A stretch of 7,352 bases of DNA from Bacteroidetes/Chlorobi group bacterium ChocPot_Mid (GTDB lineage Bacteria; Bacteroidota; Ignavibacteria; Kapaibacteriales; UBA2268): the NCBI GenBank assembly GCA_003731675.1, contig RCNQ01000170.1, positions 1-7,352 on the forward strand. The letters are read 5' to 3'. Positions 1-6,568 of the stretch are shown one piece after another. A program made the position numbers and the translations under genes. The first letter of the stretch is position 1, and every line of letters begins with the position of its first letter. A model generated the notes under the pieces. The model was not told the DNA's origin. It did not search any database and worked only from the letters and a program-made list of their open reading frames with translations.

Positions 1-889
1 CCCTGTCAAAATCTGTCAGTAACTCTTTTTGCGTATGAACAAGTATATTCTTTCGGTTCTCCTGAATAATTTTATCCATATACTTATAATATGCCAAAGA
101 AGTACGGTAAACCTTCGAATAAAATTCCTGTCGCTTGTGTTCAGGAGCTTTATCCAAGCCGTTTATTTTCTTTTGGGCACCGCTCATCAAAGATATCGTC
201 GAAGGTATTGTCTCCTTGGGATTTCTCACCATAAATAATATCTTTGCTTCAGGAAATTCCCTCATTATCTTATCTATGTTATAAATCAATGCGAACGATT
301 TACAAAACATCCGCTTGTTTGTACCATAGATATTTTTCTGATGTACAGAAGTTAAATAGTCAATAAATACATCGCTACCGCAAACTGATATAATTCTTTT
401 CTCAAATTCTTCCTGATTTTTATATTTATCCCAAAGATGAAAGTAATACCATGAAAGCAATCCACTACCGTATTTCATAAAAAGTGCTACATCTTCAGTC
501 TCTGCTTCAAAAAGATTTGTTTTATGAATCTTCGGGTCCCATATTTTATCAAGAGATATTTTTCTTAGTCTGTTATGAAAAGGTCTTATTAATTTCCTCG
601 CTGTTATTGATGGAAAAACCATGTCCGACAAATACATACCCCTTAGTTCATCACAATTCTTCACAACAAAGCGATGCAGAAAAGTTGTCCCGCTTCTCGG
701 ATGCCCCATCAAAAAAACTGGATTTTTGGGCTTACTTAGTTTAAATTTCGGAAAAAATATGTGGTCTAAAAAACCTGTAAATCCCGCATACAATCCCACA
801 AATGTGCGAAACAAAGCAACTCCAATAAACCTAAATCTGAATCCAAATGAAGATATTAAAATTCTCAATATTTGTAAGCTCTTAAACAT
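1..889 (-). CDS. P-loop (PAPS-type) sulfotransferase family protein, C-terminus cut by window edge
   Basis: This frame runs without a stop from an ATG at 889-887 to the left window edge, giving 296 visible residues. Residues 62-69 read GHPRSGTT, the 5'-phosphosulfate-binding loop of PAPS-dependent sulfotransferases, followed by LHR. Residues 219-230 contain MVRNPKETIPS, matching the 3'-phosphate-binding strand-helix with an Arg (222) and Ser (230). The family moves a sulfo group from PAPS to a hydroxyl or amine acceptor in the cytosol; the acceptor here cannot be told. The P-loop lies unusually far in. It is preceded by about 50 residues rich in hydrophobic and Arg/Lys residues, which may bind the inner face of the membrane. 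The start is supported by AGGAG just upstream. The upstream ASST gene ends only 6 nt before this ATG, so the two are probably co-translated. The acceptor-binding C-terminal part is missing from the window. Assignment to the superfamily is firm; the substrate is unknown. Confidence 0.9.
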   Translation of the reverse strand, partial: MFKSLQILRILISSFGFRFRFIGVALFRTFVGLYAGFTGFLDHIFFPKFKLSKPKNPVFLMGHPRSGTTFLHRFVVKNCDELRGMYLSDMVFPSITARKLIRPFHNRLRKISLDKIWDPKIHKTNLFEAETEDVALFMKYGSGLLSWYYFHLWDKYKNQEEFEKRIISVCGSDVFIDYLTSVHQKNIYGTNKRMFCKSFALIYNIDKIMREFPEAKILFMVRNPKETIPSTISLMSGAQKKINGLDKAPEHKRQEFYSKVYRTSLAYYKYMDKIIQENRKNILVHTQKELLTDFDR

Positions 890-892
890 ATT

Positions 893-897
893 CTCCT
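893..897 (-). promoter_or_regulatory. Shine-Dalgarno-like AGGAG before the sulfotransferase gene
   Basis: The minus strand reads AGGAGAATATG, with AGGAG three bases ahead of the ATG at 889. It overlaps the TAG stop (898-896) of the upstream ASST gene. This arrangement suits translational coupling by terminating ribosomes. The spacing is shorter than the usual 5-9 nt, so the strength of the site is uncertain. Confidence 0.5.
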
Positions 898-2326
898 ACT
901 TAATTTTAAATTTATATGCACTGAAACACTGATAACCTGATGGCAAATCCATTTCAAGTACAGTCTTACCCTGTGCATCAACTTCTGTGATGCAAGGACT
1001 GTCCTTGCTCCAGCAAATGAATGTATTCCCATTATCCAATCTTTGCACCGAACCCATTATCGGAACAAAAATCCCTTCCTTTTGGTATTGCCAAACAAGT
1101 TTTGCAGTCTTCTTCAATTCGTCTATCTGATATTCGACAACTCTTGTTTTAGGACTAAAAAACGGATTGTTATCTGACTTTGTCGAATTGTAATTTCCGT
1201 TGTCAAGCAACAGTATAGTACCTGATGGTGTTCTTGATATTGAATGTTGATGCGAAAATCCATTCAACGGGTCATCAATGAACCTGAATTGATTGTTCTT
1301 GCACTTAATCCCACCCATCCTCCAAATGATTTCACCTGTCTTCCAGTTAATCTTTGTTATTTCATCAAGCTTTCGATTACTAAGCAATATATTCCCGTCT
1401 CTTTCAATCCATATTGAATTGCTATTTACTCCATGCTCTATGTATGGTAATTTAATATTATAATCCGAAATAATATCAGCAGGGCTAAAATGTTCCAATG
1501 AACGCCAAACCTTAACCTTTTTACCACTCGGGTCACTCTCCTGAATAATATAATCCCAGATTTTAGCATTTGGTAAACCACCGTAAGCACTCAAATCTTT
1601 TTCGACAATATCCACACCAAACATCAGATAATTACCATTCTCCAGAACTTTAAAATCATGCATATCTGTGTAAGCATTTTCAACAGTAAAAGTAGATGAC
1701 ACATTCAAATTTGCATCGAGCAATGTAAAATAACCAAATATTTCAGGCAACTTAATGGTTTTCCCTGAGAAAAATGAGTAACTACCGTTTGCCTGCATTT
1801 TAAAATCTGCAGAGCCAAGTTGTTCTTTCCTGTAATAAACCGGTTTACCGGCATTATCTACAATCAGAGAATACCTTGCAAAATTTGATTGAAACTTCGG
1901 ATTTAACGAAAAATTTGTGAGAAAAATATATCCATCTGATGGAGATTTTCTTTCCTTAACCTTTATTTGAGGACAATCCTTTGGTAATGTCCTGATTTTA
2001 TAGATTTTTTTATTGCCATTCGGAGCAGTTACCGTAATTTCAATAAACTTATCAACCGAAAGAGCAGGAATTTTTATCTTTGAGTTTGCATCTGATTTAT
2101 AATTGATTTCAACTCTTGCCCTGCTGTCCTCAGCAATGGCTGTAATTTTTACGGGTTTTAACGAATTCAAAGATGTAACGTTATATTCTTCAATTTCCTG
2201 AAAAAACGAAGGTATTAGTTGACTCCCTTCTATTTCCAAACTTTTCAAATAATTATTGCCACCAGTGTTGCACGACAATAAAGTTAAAATTAATATTCCC
2301 CCTAAAATCAATATAATTCTTTTCAT
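896..2326 (-). CDS. Exported lipoprotein: cadherin-like beta-sandwich plus arylsulfate sulfotransferase (ASST) domain
   Basis: The 476-residue protein begins MKRIILILGG, a short basic start and hydrophobic stretch ending in the lipobox LLSC. Cys19 would therefore be lipidated after Sec export. Residues about 26-113 resemble the cadherin-like beta-sandwich seen before surface enzymes (LKSLEIEG, then PSFFQEIEEYNV). Residues about 118-476 resemble the arylsulfotransferase (ASST) beta-propeller family, which moves sulfate from one phenol to another without PAPS. Family-like blocks are DMHDF (His223), EHGVNSNSIW (His298), LSNRKLDEI (Arg318), TGEIIWRMGG and SHQHSIS (His361). By eye these could match the three His and one Arg of the E. 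coli ASST active site, with His361 as the candidate sulfate-carrying residue. The ATG at 2326 is preferred over an in-frame TTG at 2344 because it gives a compact signal peptide and has AGAAG 10 nt upstream. The gene lies 77 nt after the DAHP synthase gene and 6 nt before a P-loop sulfotransferase. Family assignment is good; true substrates are unknown. Confidence 0.82.
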   Translation of the reverse strand: MKRIILILGGILILTLLSCNTGGNNYLKSLEIEGSQLIPSFFQEIEEYNVTSLNSLKPVKITAIAEDSRARVEINYKSDANSKIKIPALSVDKFIEITVTAPNGNKKIYKIRTLPKDCPQIKVKERKSPSDGYIFLTNFSLNPKFQSNFARYSLIVDNAGKPVYYRKEQLGSADFKMQANGSYSFFSGKTIKLPEIFGYFTLLDANLNVSSTFTVENAYTDMHDFKVLENGNYLMFGVDIVEKDLSAYGGLPNAKIWDYIIQESDPSGKKVKVWRSLEHFSPADIISDYNIKLPYIEHGVNSNSIWIERDGNILLSNRKLDEITKINWKTGEIIWRMGGIKCKNNQFRFIDDPLNGFSHQHSISRTPSGTILLLDNGNYNSTKSDNNPFFSPKTRVVEYQIDELKKTAKLVWQYQKEGIFVPIMGSVQRLDNGNTFICWSKDSPCITEVDAQGKTVLEMDLPSGYQCFSAYKFKIK

Positions 2327-2403
2327 AAATTCATTTCTTCTCAATTATTAATGTTTATGTGCATTTTTGCATAATGTAGTAACACAAAAACAATCAAAAA
2401 GTT

Positions 2404-3441
2404 TCAATATTTTTCAATAATTTCTAATATATCAAACAATTCCTTTGGCAAAATGCACTGCTCTTTATCACTAAGTGCTTTAGCAGGACTATAATGAGTT
2501 TCAATTAGTAACCCATCAGCACCTAAATTCAAAGCTGTATCAGAAATTTTCTTGACAAATTTCGAATTCCCTGTCGAATGTGACGGGTCGAATATCACTG
2601 GTAAGTCAGTCATTTCCTTTAATTCCAAAATACTTGCCAAATCAGGAGTGAATCTCATCTGAGAGTCTATCTGCTCAAATGTTCTGATACCCCTTAAACA
2701 CATTATAATGTTAGGATTACCCTCATCCTGAATATATTTTGCCGCTAAAACAAATTCCCTCAAAGTTGCATTGAATCCTCTTTTCAAAAGCACTGGTTTT
2801 TTATCTTCCGATGTTAGCTTGCCTAGCTCCTTCAAAAAACCATAAGAAGCCATATTCCTGCTACCAATCTGAACAATATCAATCCTTTCATAGTGTTTTT
2901 TCAACTGATTGGAATCCAATACTTCAGTAACTGTAAACATATTTTGCTTTTTAGCGGCTTGACTCAAATATTCTACGCCAACATCCCCAAGCCCTTGAAA
3001 AGAATTTGGTGATGTCCTCGGTTTGAATGCTCCTCCACGCAGAAGTTTAATACCTTTATCCGCTAAAAGTTTCGCTATTTTTAAAATTTGTTCTCTTGAC
3101 TCAACAGCACAAGGACCTGCTATTATTAATGGTCTTAACTTTAAAGCATCCTGAACAGTATTTATCTGAGTTCTGTTATATTCAATACAATGCTTTCTGA
3201 TTGAATTATTGAATATATGCATATATATTTTCTCAATTAACTCTTTGTTTTCCTTGCCAAATAATTTAATTAAGCTTGTTATTATTTCATTTTGGCGACG
3301 TTTATCTCTGAATGAAATACCGTATTGCTTTTTCAATTCTAAGATAGAATCTGTCAAATTCTTCCTTTGAATCAAAAGCCCAACAATTTCCCTGTCAGTT
3401 GCATCAACCTTCTTCTTTAATTCATCTATCTCTTTTGCCAT
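2404..3441 (-). CDS. aroF: Bifunctional chorismate mutase (AroQ-type)/3-deoxy-7-phosphoheptulonate synthase (type I-beta)
   Basis: The 345-residue protein catalyses the first shikimate-pathway step, phosphoenolpyruvate plus erythrose 4-phosphate to DAHP, in the cytosol. Residues about 1-88 form a helical AroQ chorismate mutase domain. Residues about 102-345 form the DAHP synthase barrel, the domain order of the Bacillus subtilis AroA type. Barrel motifs are IAGPCAVES (Cys111), KLLRGGAFKPRTSP (132-145), QIGSRNM, PVLLKRGF and FDPSHSTG (His288), then IETHYSPAKALSD (Glu314, Asp325). Cys111, His288, Glu314 and Asp325 are the expected metal ligands, so synthase activity is likely. The mutase domain is less orthodox: by eye, three catalytic positions differ from E. 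coli (Lys9 for Arg11, Gln50 for Glu52, His84 for Gln88). It may be weak or mainly regulatory. An ATG at 3441 is chosen; an in-frame GTG at 3450 would add three residues. The symbol aroF is a naming convention; Bacillus calls this type aroA. It is the first gene of the leftward group that continues into two sulfotransferases. Confidence 0.95.
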   Translation of the reverse strand: MAKEIDELKKKVDATDREIVGLLIQRKNLTDSILELKKQYGISFRDKRRQNEIITSLIKLFGKENKELIEKIYMHIFNNSIRKHCIEYNRTQINTVQDALKLRPLIIAGPCAVESREQILKIAKLLADKGIKLLRGGAFKPRTSPNSFQGLGDVGVEYLSQAAKKQNMFTVTEVLDSNQLKKHYERIDIVQIGSRNMASYGFLKELGKLTSEDKKPVLLKRGFNATLREFVLAAKYIQDEGNPNIIMCLRGIRTFEQIDSQMRFTPDLASILELKEMTDLPVIFDPSHSTGNSKFVKKISDTALNLGADGLLIETHYSPAKALSDKEQCILPKELFDILEIIEKY

Positions 3442-3724
3442 ATTTTCCACTTCAATTTATTTTGTTCCCCTTCAAAAAGAAATATTTAATTTTTGTAACC
3501 AAACGCAATAAAAGTAAATTAACAATGTAAAAATTAAATTATTGTAGCAATTCACTTGACAAGCTTGTAACAAAAATGATTAGTTTGATTAATTTTATAT
3601 ATCAGGAACACAAAATTTACAAAATTTTAATATTAATTATTTGCAACACTTTGAAGGAATTATTCAACAAATTATATAATGTATATTGCATTCATTAATA
3701 TAATTTACTATTGAAAGAAGTATT
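3442..3724. other. AT-rich divergent intergenic region
   Basis: This 283-base stretch separates the leftward DAHP synthase gene from the rightward porin gene, so it should hold promoters for both. It is very AT-rich and no credible coding frame was found. It contains a sigma70-like promoter candidate facing the porin and a perfect 10-bp palindrome ACAAGCTTGT at 3559-3568. No convincing minus-strand promoter for the DAHP synthase gene could be picked out by eye, and no riboswitch or RNA gene was recognised. Confidence 0.6.
3651..3680 (+). promoter_or_regulatory. Candidate sigma70-like promoter for the porin gene
   Basis: TTGAAG (3651-3656, four of six consensus bases) is followed after 18 bases by a perfect TATAAT (3675-3680). 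Transcription would begin near 3687, leaving a leader of just under 40 bases before the porin ATG. The region is so AT-rich that chance matches are likely, and the -7/-33 promoter known from Bacteroidia was not seen. Confidence 0.4.
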
Positions 3725-4921
3725 ATGAAACATTATTATTTAATTATCTTAATCGCTTTGCTTTCATTAAATTTAGCCAAAGCTGAAACAAACAACTTCT
3801 CTTCTCTATCAAAGGGAGCAAATTTAATTGCTGACGACAGCTCATTTTCAATGAAATTCGGTCTTTTACTCCAACCAAGATTTGAAATTTACGATTCCCT
3901 GAACAATTGCAACTGCAACGGCACTCAAGTAACTGCAAATGCCATGCTTCGCAGAATGAGATTCAGATTCGATGGCTTCATTTTAAACCACAACCTGACT
4001 TACTTCTTTCAACTTGGTATTACAAACAACGATATGGAAGCAACAAAAGGAGCTGAAGGTGAATTTTCAAGTCTGATTTACGATGCTTATTTTGATTGGG
4101 AATTTCTCAATAAAACAAAACTACGAATAGGTCAGGCAAAACTTCCCGGATGTTTGTCTCGTCTTATGTCTTTCACAGGACTAAATTTCTTGGAACGCTC
4201 TTATGCAGAAAGCCAGTTCAATACATACAGAGATGTCGGTTTGCAAATTCTTAATGAATGGAGCGTCGGAGATTTCACTGTCCGTGAAAATCTGGCATGG
4301 TCACACGGTGAAGGCGTTAATCAAAAATCTATTCTCGATGGTGGTTATGCTTACAGTGGCAGATTAGAACTTTATCCTCTTGGTCTATTTACCAAATCAG
4401 GTGAAACTTATGAAATGGATTTACAAAATGAAAAATCACCAAAACTACTTATCGGTGCATCTGCTTTTTACGACAACAAAGCTCACAGAGAACGCGGAAT
4501 TTTAGGTAAAAGTCTTTATTCTGCAAGAGATATAACTCAGTATTTCGCCGATTTCCTCTTCAAATATCATGGCTTATCAGTTATGGGAGAATATTATTAT
4601 CGCAATGCTCCCGAACCAATTACTACCAAAGAAAATAATCCTGACCGTTATATTCTAAACGGGCAAGGTTATGGTGGACAAATTTCTTATATGATAACCG
4701 AAGATATGGCTCTGGCTCTGAGATACAGCTATGTGAAACCTGATGAAGAACTAATAAAAAAAGTCGGTAACAGAACTGATTACAGCTTGGGATTTTCTAA
4801 ATTCATTTTTAATAATAAAGTTAAATTACAGGCAGATTTGAATTATTCCAAGGAAGAGAAATTTCAGAAAGAAGCTCAGGAAATGCTTGTTTTCAGAATT
4901 AATACAATTTTCTCTTTCTGA
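3725..4921 (+). CDS. Outer-membrane porin, phosphate-selective porin O/P-like
   Basis: The 398-residue protein starts with a Sec signal peptide (MKHYYLIILIALLSLNLAKA), with likely cleavage after Ala20. The rest alternates short amphipathic strands and polar turns, as in a beta-barrel porin, and ends in a C-terminal phenylalanine (NTIFSF), the usual outer-membrane insertion signal. Family-like blocks are FSMKFGLLLQPRFEI (41-55), MLRRMRFRFDG (74-84), YFFQLGI (93-99), LRIGQAKLPGCLSR (133-146), LNFLERSY (153-160) and YYRNAPEP (291-298). These match the O/P porin family, whose founding members pass phosphate or polyphosphate; many relatives have unknown substrates, so phosphate should not be assumed. 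An unusual Cys-Asn-Cys (62-64) sits in an early turn. The start has GAAAGAAG 4 nt upstream, a weak ribosome site. It is the only plus-strand gene in the window and converges with the Omp85 gene after 12 nt. It appears to be a single-gene transcription unit. Confidence 0.85.
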   Translation: MKHYYLIILIALLSLNLAKAETNNFSSLSKGANLIADDSSFSMKFGLLLQPRFEIYDSLNNCNCNGTQVTANAMLRRMRFRFDGFILNHNLTYFFQLGITNNDMEATKGAEGEFSSLIYDAYFDWEFLNKTKLRIGQAKLPGCLSRLMSFTGLNFLERSYAESQFNTYRDVGLQILNEWSVGDFTVRENLAWSHGEGVNQKSILDGGYAYSGRLELYPLGLFTKSGETYEMDLQNEKSPKLLIGASAFYDNKAHRERGILGKSLYSARDITQYFADFLFKYHGLSVMGEYYYRNAPEPITTKENNPDRYILNGQGYGGQISYMITEDMALALRYSYVKPDEELIKKVGNRTDYSLGFSKFIFNNKVKLQADLNYSKEEKFQKEAQEMLVFRINTIFSF

Positions 4922-4933
4922 TTCTGATAAGGC

Positions 4934-6568
4934 TTATTCGTAATCGAATTCAGTCCCATAAACCTGAGGTATTTTATACCGATGTCTCTCAAAAACTGAA
5001 AATAGCTGGTCAGTAGTAAAGATTATTGCACCAAATTTTCTTTCATCGAAGTTAAATGCAAAATCCAATCGGAAAATGCTGTCATCTCCCGTTGCCTTTG
5101 TATTGAAAAATCGTAAACCAAAACCTGCTGAATTGTGCCATTGCGTTTTAAAAAGTTTCGTGTTTTGTTCCCACACAGTACCAAAATCCCAAAAAAGCAC
5201 ACCCGATAATTTGACAATCCAAAACTGCCATTCGGGAAAAGCACGTAGCTCAGTATTCACAACGAATCTGTTGTCACCGGCAAGCTTATTTGCCTCGTAA
5301 CCTCGCAGTCCTCCGTCATTATCCAAAATTAGCTGGCGTAACTTTGACCAGTTCCAGACAGTCTGCTGTCTTATTCGAGATGCAATAAGCAGATTCTTAC
5401 TGAACCTGTAAAATGCCTTTCCCAAAAATTCTTCATAAGTATAATAACCAAATCCATGAGAAAATGCACTTGCACCTGTTACCTGTCCAAAGAAATATAA
5501 CTTGTCAAACAAATATGATTTTTCACCCTGACCTGCTATATAATAAAATGCCTTTCCCTGACTACCAATTGGGAATATTTTACCTAATGTTGCCGCCCCC
5601 CAACCACCAATCGGTACATCTTCCTTTTGATAAGTATTAAGCATACTTGTCTGAAAGTAGTTCTCCGCAACTGATGAAAAAGATACTAATAACTTACCTG
5701 AATTGTCGAATGCTCTCTCGAATTCTGCTCTTCCGCGGTTCACATCATTCGCCTGCAACAGAAAAGAAGCAAAAACCCTGTCATTTTTAAGCCACGACCT
5801 GCTTAACCATAAGTAAACATCACGATTATGAAACGGCATAAGCTCATAATTTACACTCGCTTCGTTCGTAGTAACTCCTTCAATCTTTTTATATAAAAAA
5901 TCCCTGCCGTAAGAATTTATCGCACTTATACCATACGACCATGGCGCTTCAATATTCCTGAATGGTTCACCAAATACGATTGACTGGTCTGTCCGATATT
6001 CATTTGCAGTTATCCCGAAATCAAAATAAAAATCACTCCTTAGCAAACGCCTTTGAGTTAAAAATAACCCACCCTGCCAACCAATTTGATTTTCACTCCT
6101 ATGATAAGACTCCATCCTTATATGTGTTCCTGTCCCCAAAAGGTTTAATTCTTCGATACCTCCACCAATACTGGTTGTGTTGCCTCCTGTCCCAAAAATA
6201 AAAATCGGCAAAGTTGACCATCTGTCCTGCGTTGTAAGATATACATCGTAATATCTGTCATCAAGAGAATCAAGTCGTGCCGCTACATCTGTAAAAAATC
6301 CTGTATTCCTTAGATTCCTTACTGTTTCGTATATCTTGTCTTTATTCAATGTATCACCCTCAAAGAAAAGCAATTCATCTTCGATTACATAATCCCTCGT
6401 TAAGTAATGCAAAGAATTTGCAAATTCTGAAGCAAAAAACCAATCGCTTTGTGTCGAATCAAAAACATTTTTTTTCTCAATAAAAATATTATTGATAAAT
6501 TTTTTTGGATATGCTTGCTGGTTAACAAACAAAAGTAAGTTTATAAATAGGAGTAGCTTGAATTTCAT
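4934..6568 (-). CDS. Omp85-family outer-membrane protein with a single POTRA-like domain
   Basis: The 544-residue protein has an N-terminal signal peptide (MKFKLLLFINLLLFV), probably cut after QQA. Residues about 55-116 look like one POTRA domain: VIEDELLFFEGDTLNKDKIY, then NLRNTGFFTDV and a beta strand ending before LTTQDRW. From about residue 135 onward the sequence is barrel-like, with many aromatic-rich strands. GGLRGYEANKLAGDNR (419-434) carries the RGY signature of the Omp85 barrel loop that reaches back into the pore. The family inserts or moves proteins or lipids at the outer membrane. One POTRA is too few for BamA (five) or TamA (three), and no patatin domain precedes it, so it is a separate short type of unknown job. 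A tail of about 18 residues follows the last aromatic strand. The ATG at 6568 is chosen because it overlaps the stop of the guanylyltransferase gene as ATGA; an in-frame ATG at 6574 would add two residues. Confidence 0.78.
   Translation of the reverse strand: MKFKLLLFINLLLFVNQQAYPKKFINNIFIEKKNVFDSTQSDWFFASEFANSLHYLTRDYVIEDELLFFEGDTLNKDKIYETVRNLRNTGFFTDVAARLDSLDDRYYDVYLTTQDRWSTLPIFIFGTGGNTTSIGGGIEELNLLGTGTHIRMESYHRSENQIGWQGGLFLTQRRLLRSDFYFDFGITANEYRTDQSIVFGEPFRNIEAPWSYGISAINSYGRDFLYKKIEGVTTNEASVNYELMPFHNRDVYLWLSRSWLKNDRVFASFLLQANDVNRGRAEFERAFDNSGKLLVSFSSVAENYFQTSMLNTYQKEDVPIGGWGAATLGKIFPIGSQGKAFYYIAGQGEKSYLFDKLYFFGQVTGASAFSHGFGYYTYEEFLGKAFYRFSKNLLIASRIRQQTVWNWSKLRQLILDNDGGLRGYEANKLAGDNRFVVNTELRAFPEWQFWIVKLSGVLFWDFGTVWEQNTKLFKTQWHNSAGFGLRFFNTKATGDDSIFRLDFAFNFDERKFGAIIFTTDQLFSVFERHRYKIPQVYGTEFDYE

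Noticed and set aside
29..932. Three plus-strand open frames (29-238, 484-744, 621-932)
   Set aside because: They lie opposite the P-loop sulfotransferase frame, which has clear family motifs over its whole length. Their own translations show no recognisable domain or ribosome site.
2358..2378. Small inverted repeat TGCA-TTTT-TGCA between the DAHP synthase and ASST genes
   Set aside because: Four-base arms are too short for a terminator or a convincing operator, and no T-run follows on the minus strand.
3744..3938. Minus-strand open frame opposite the porin start
   Set aside because: It is antisense to the porin signal peptide and first strands, and shows no domain or start signal.
4921..4950. 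Possible bidirectional terminator between the convergent porin and Omp85-like genes
   Set aside because: The only inverted repeats are a 5-bp stem ATTCG/CGAAT with a TAAT loop and ATAAG/CTTAT with a one-base centre. Neither is followed by a T-run, and the first lies inside the Omp85-like coding end.
5023..6201. Small open frames on both strands within the Omp85-like gene (5023-5244 minus, 5076-5300, 5413-5640 and 5962-6201 plus)
   Set aside because: All are enclosed in the 544-residue Omp85-like reading frame and have no family resemblance.
6468..6475. Run of eight T (A8 on the coding strand) near the start of the Omp85-like gene as a phase-variation tract
   Set aside because: Such runs are common in AT-rich genes and encode Glu-Lys-Lys-Asn here. 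The frame is intact and nothing else suggests slippage.
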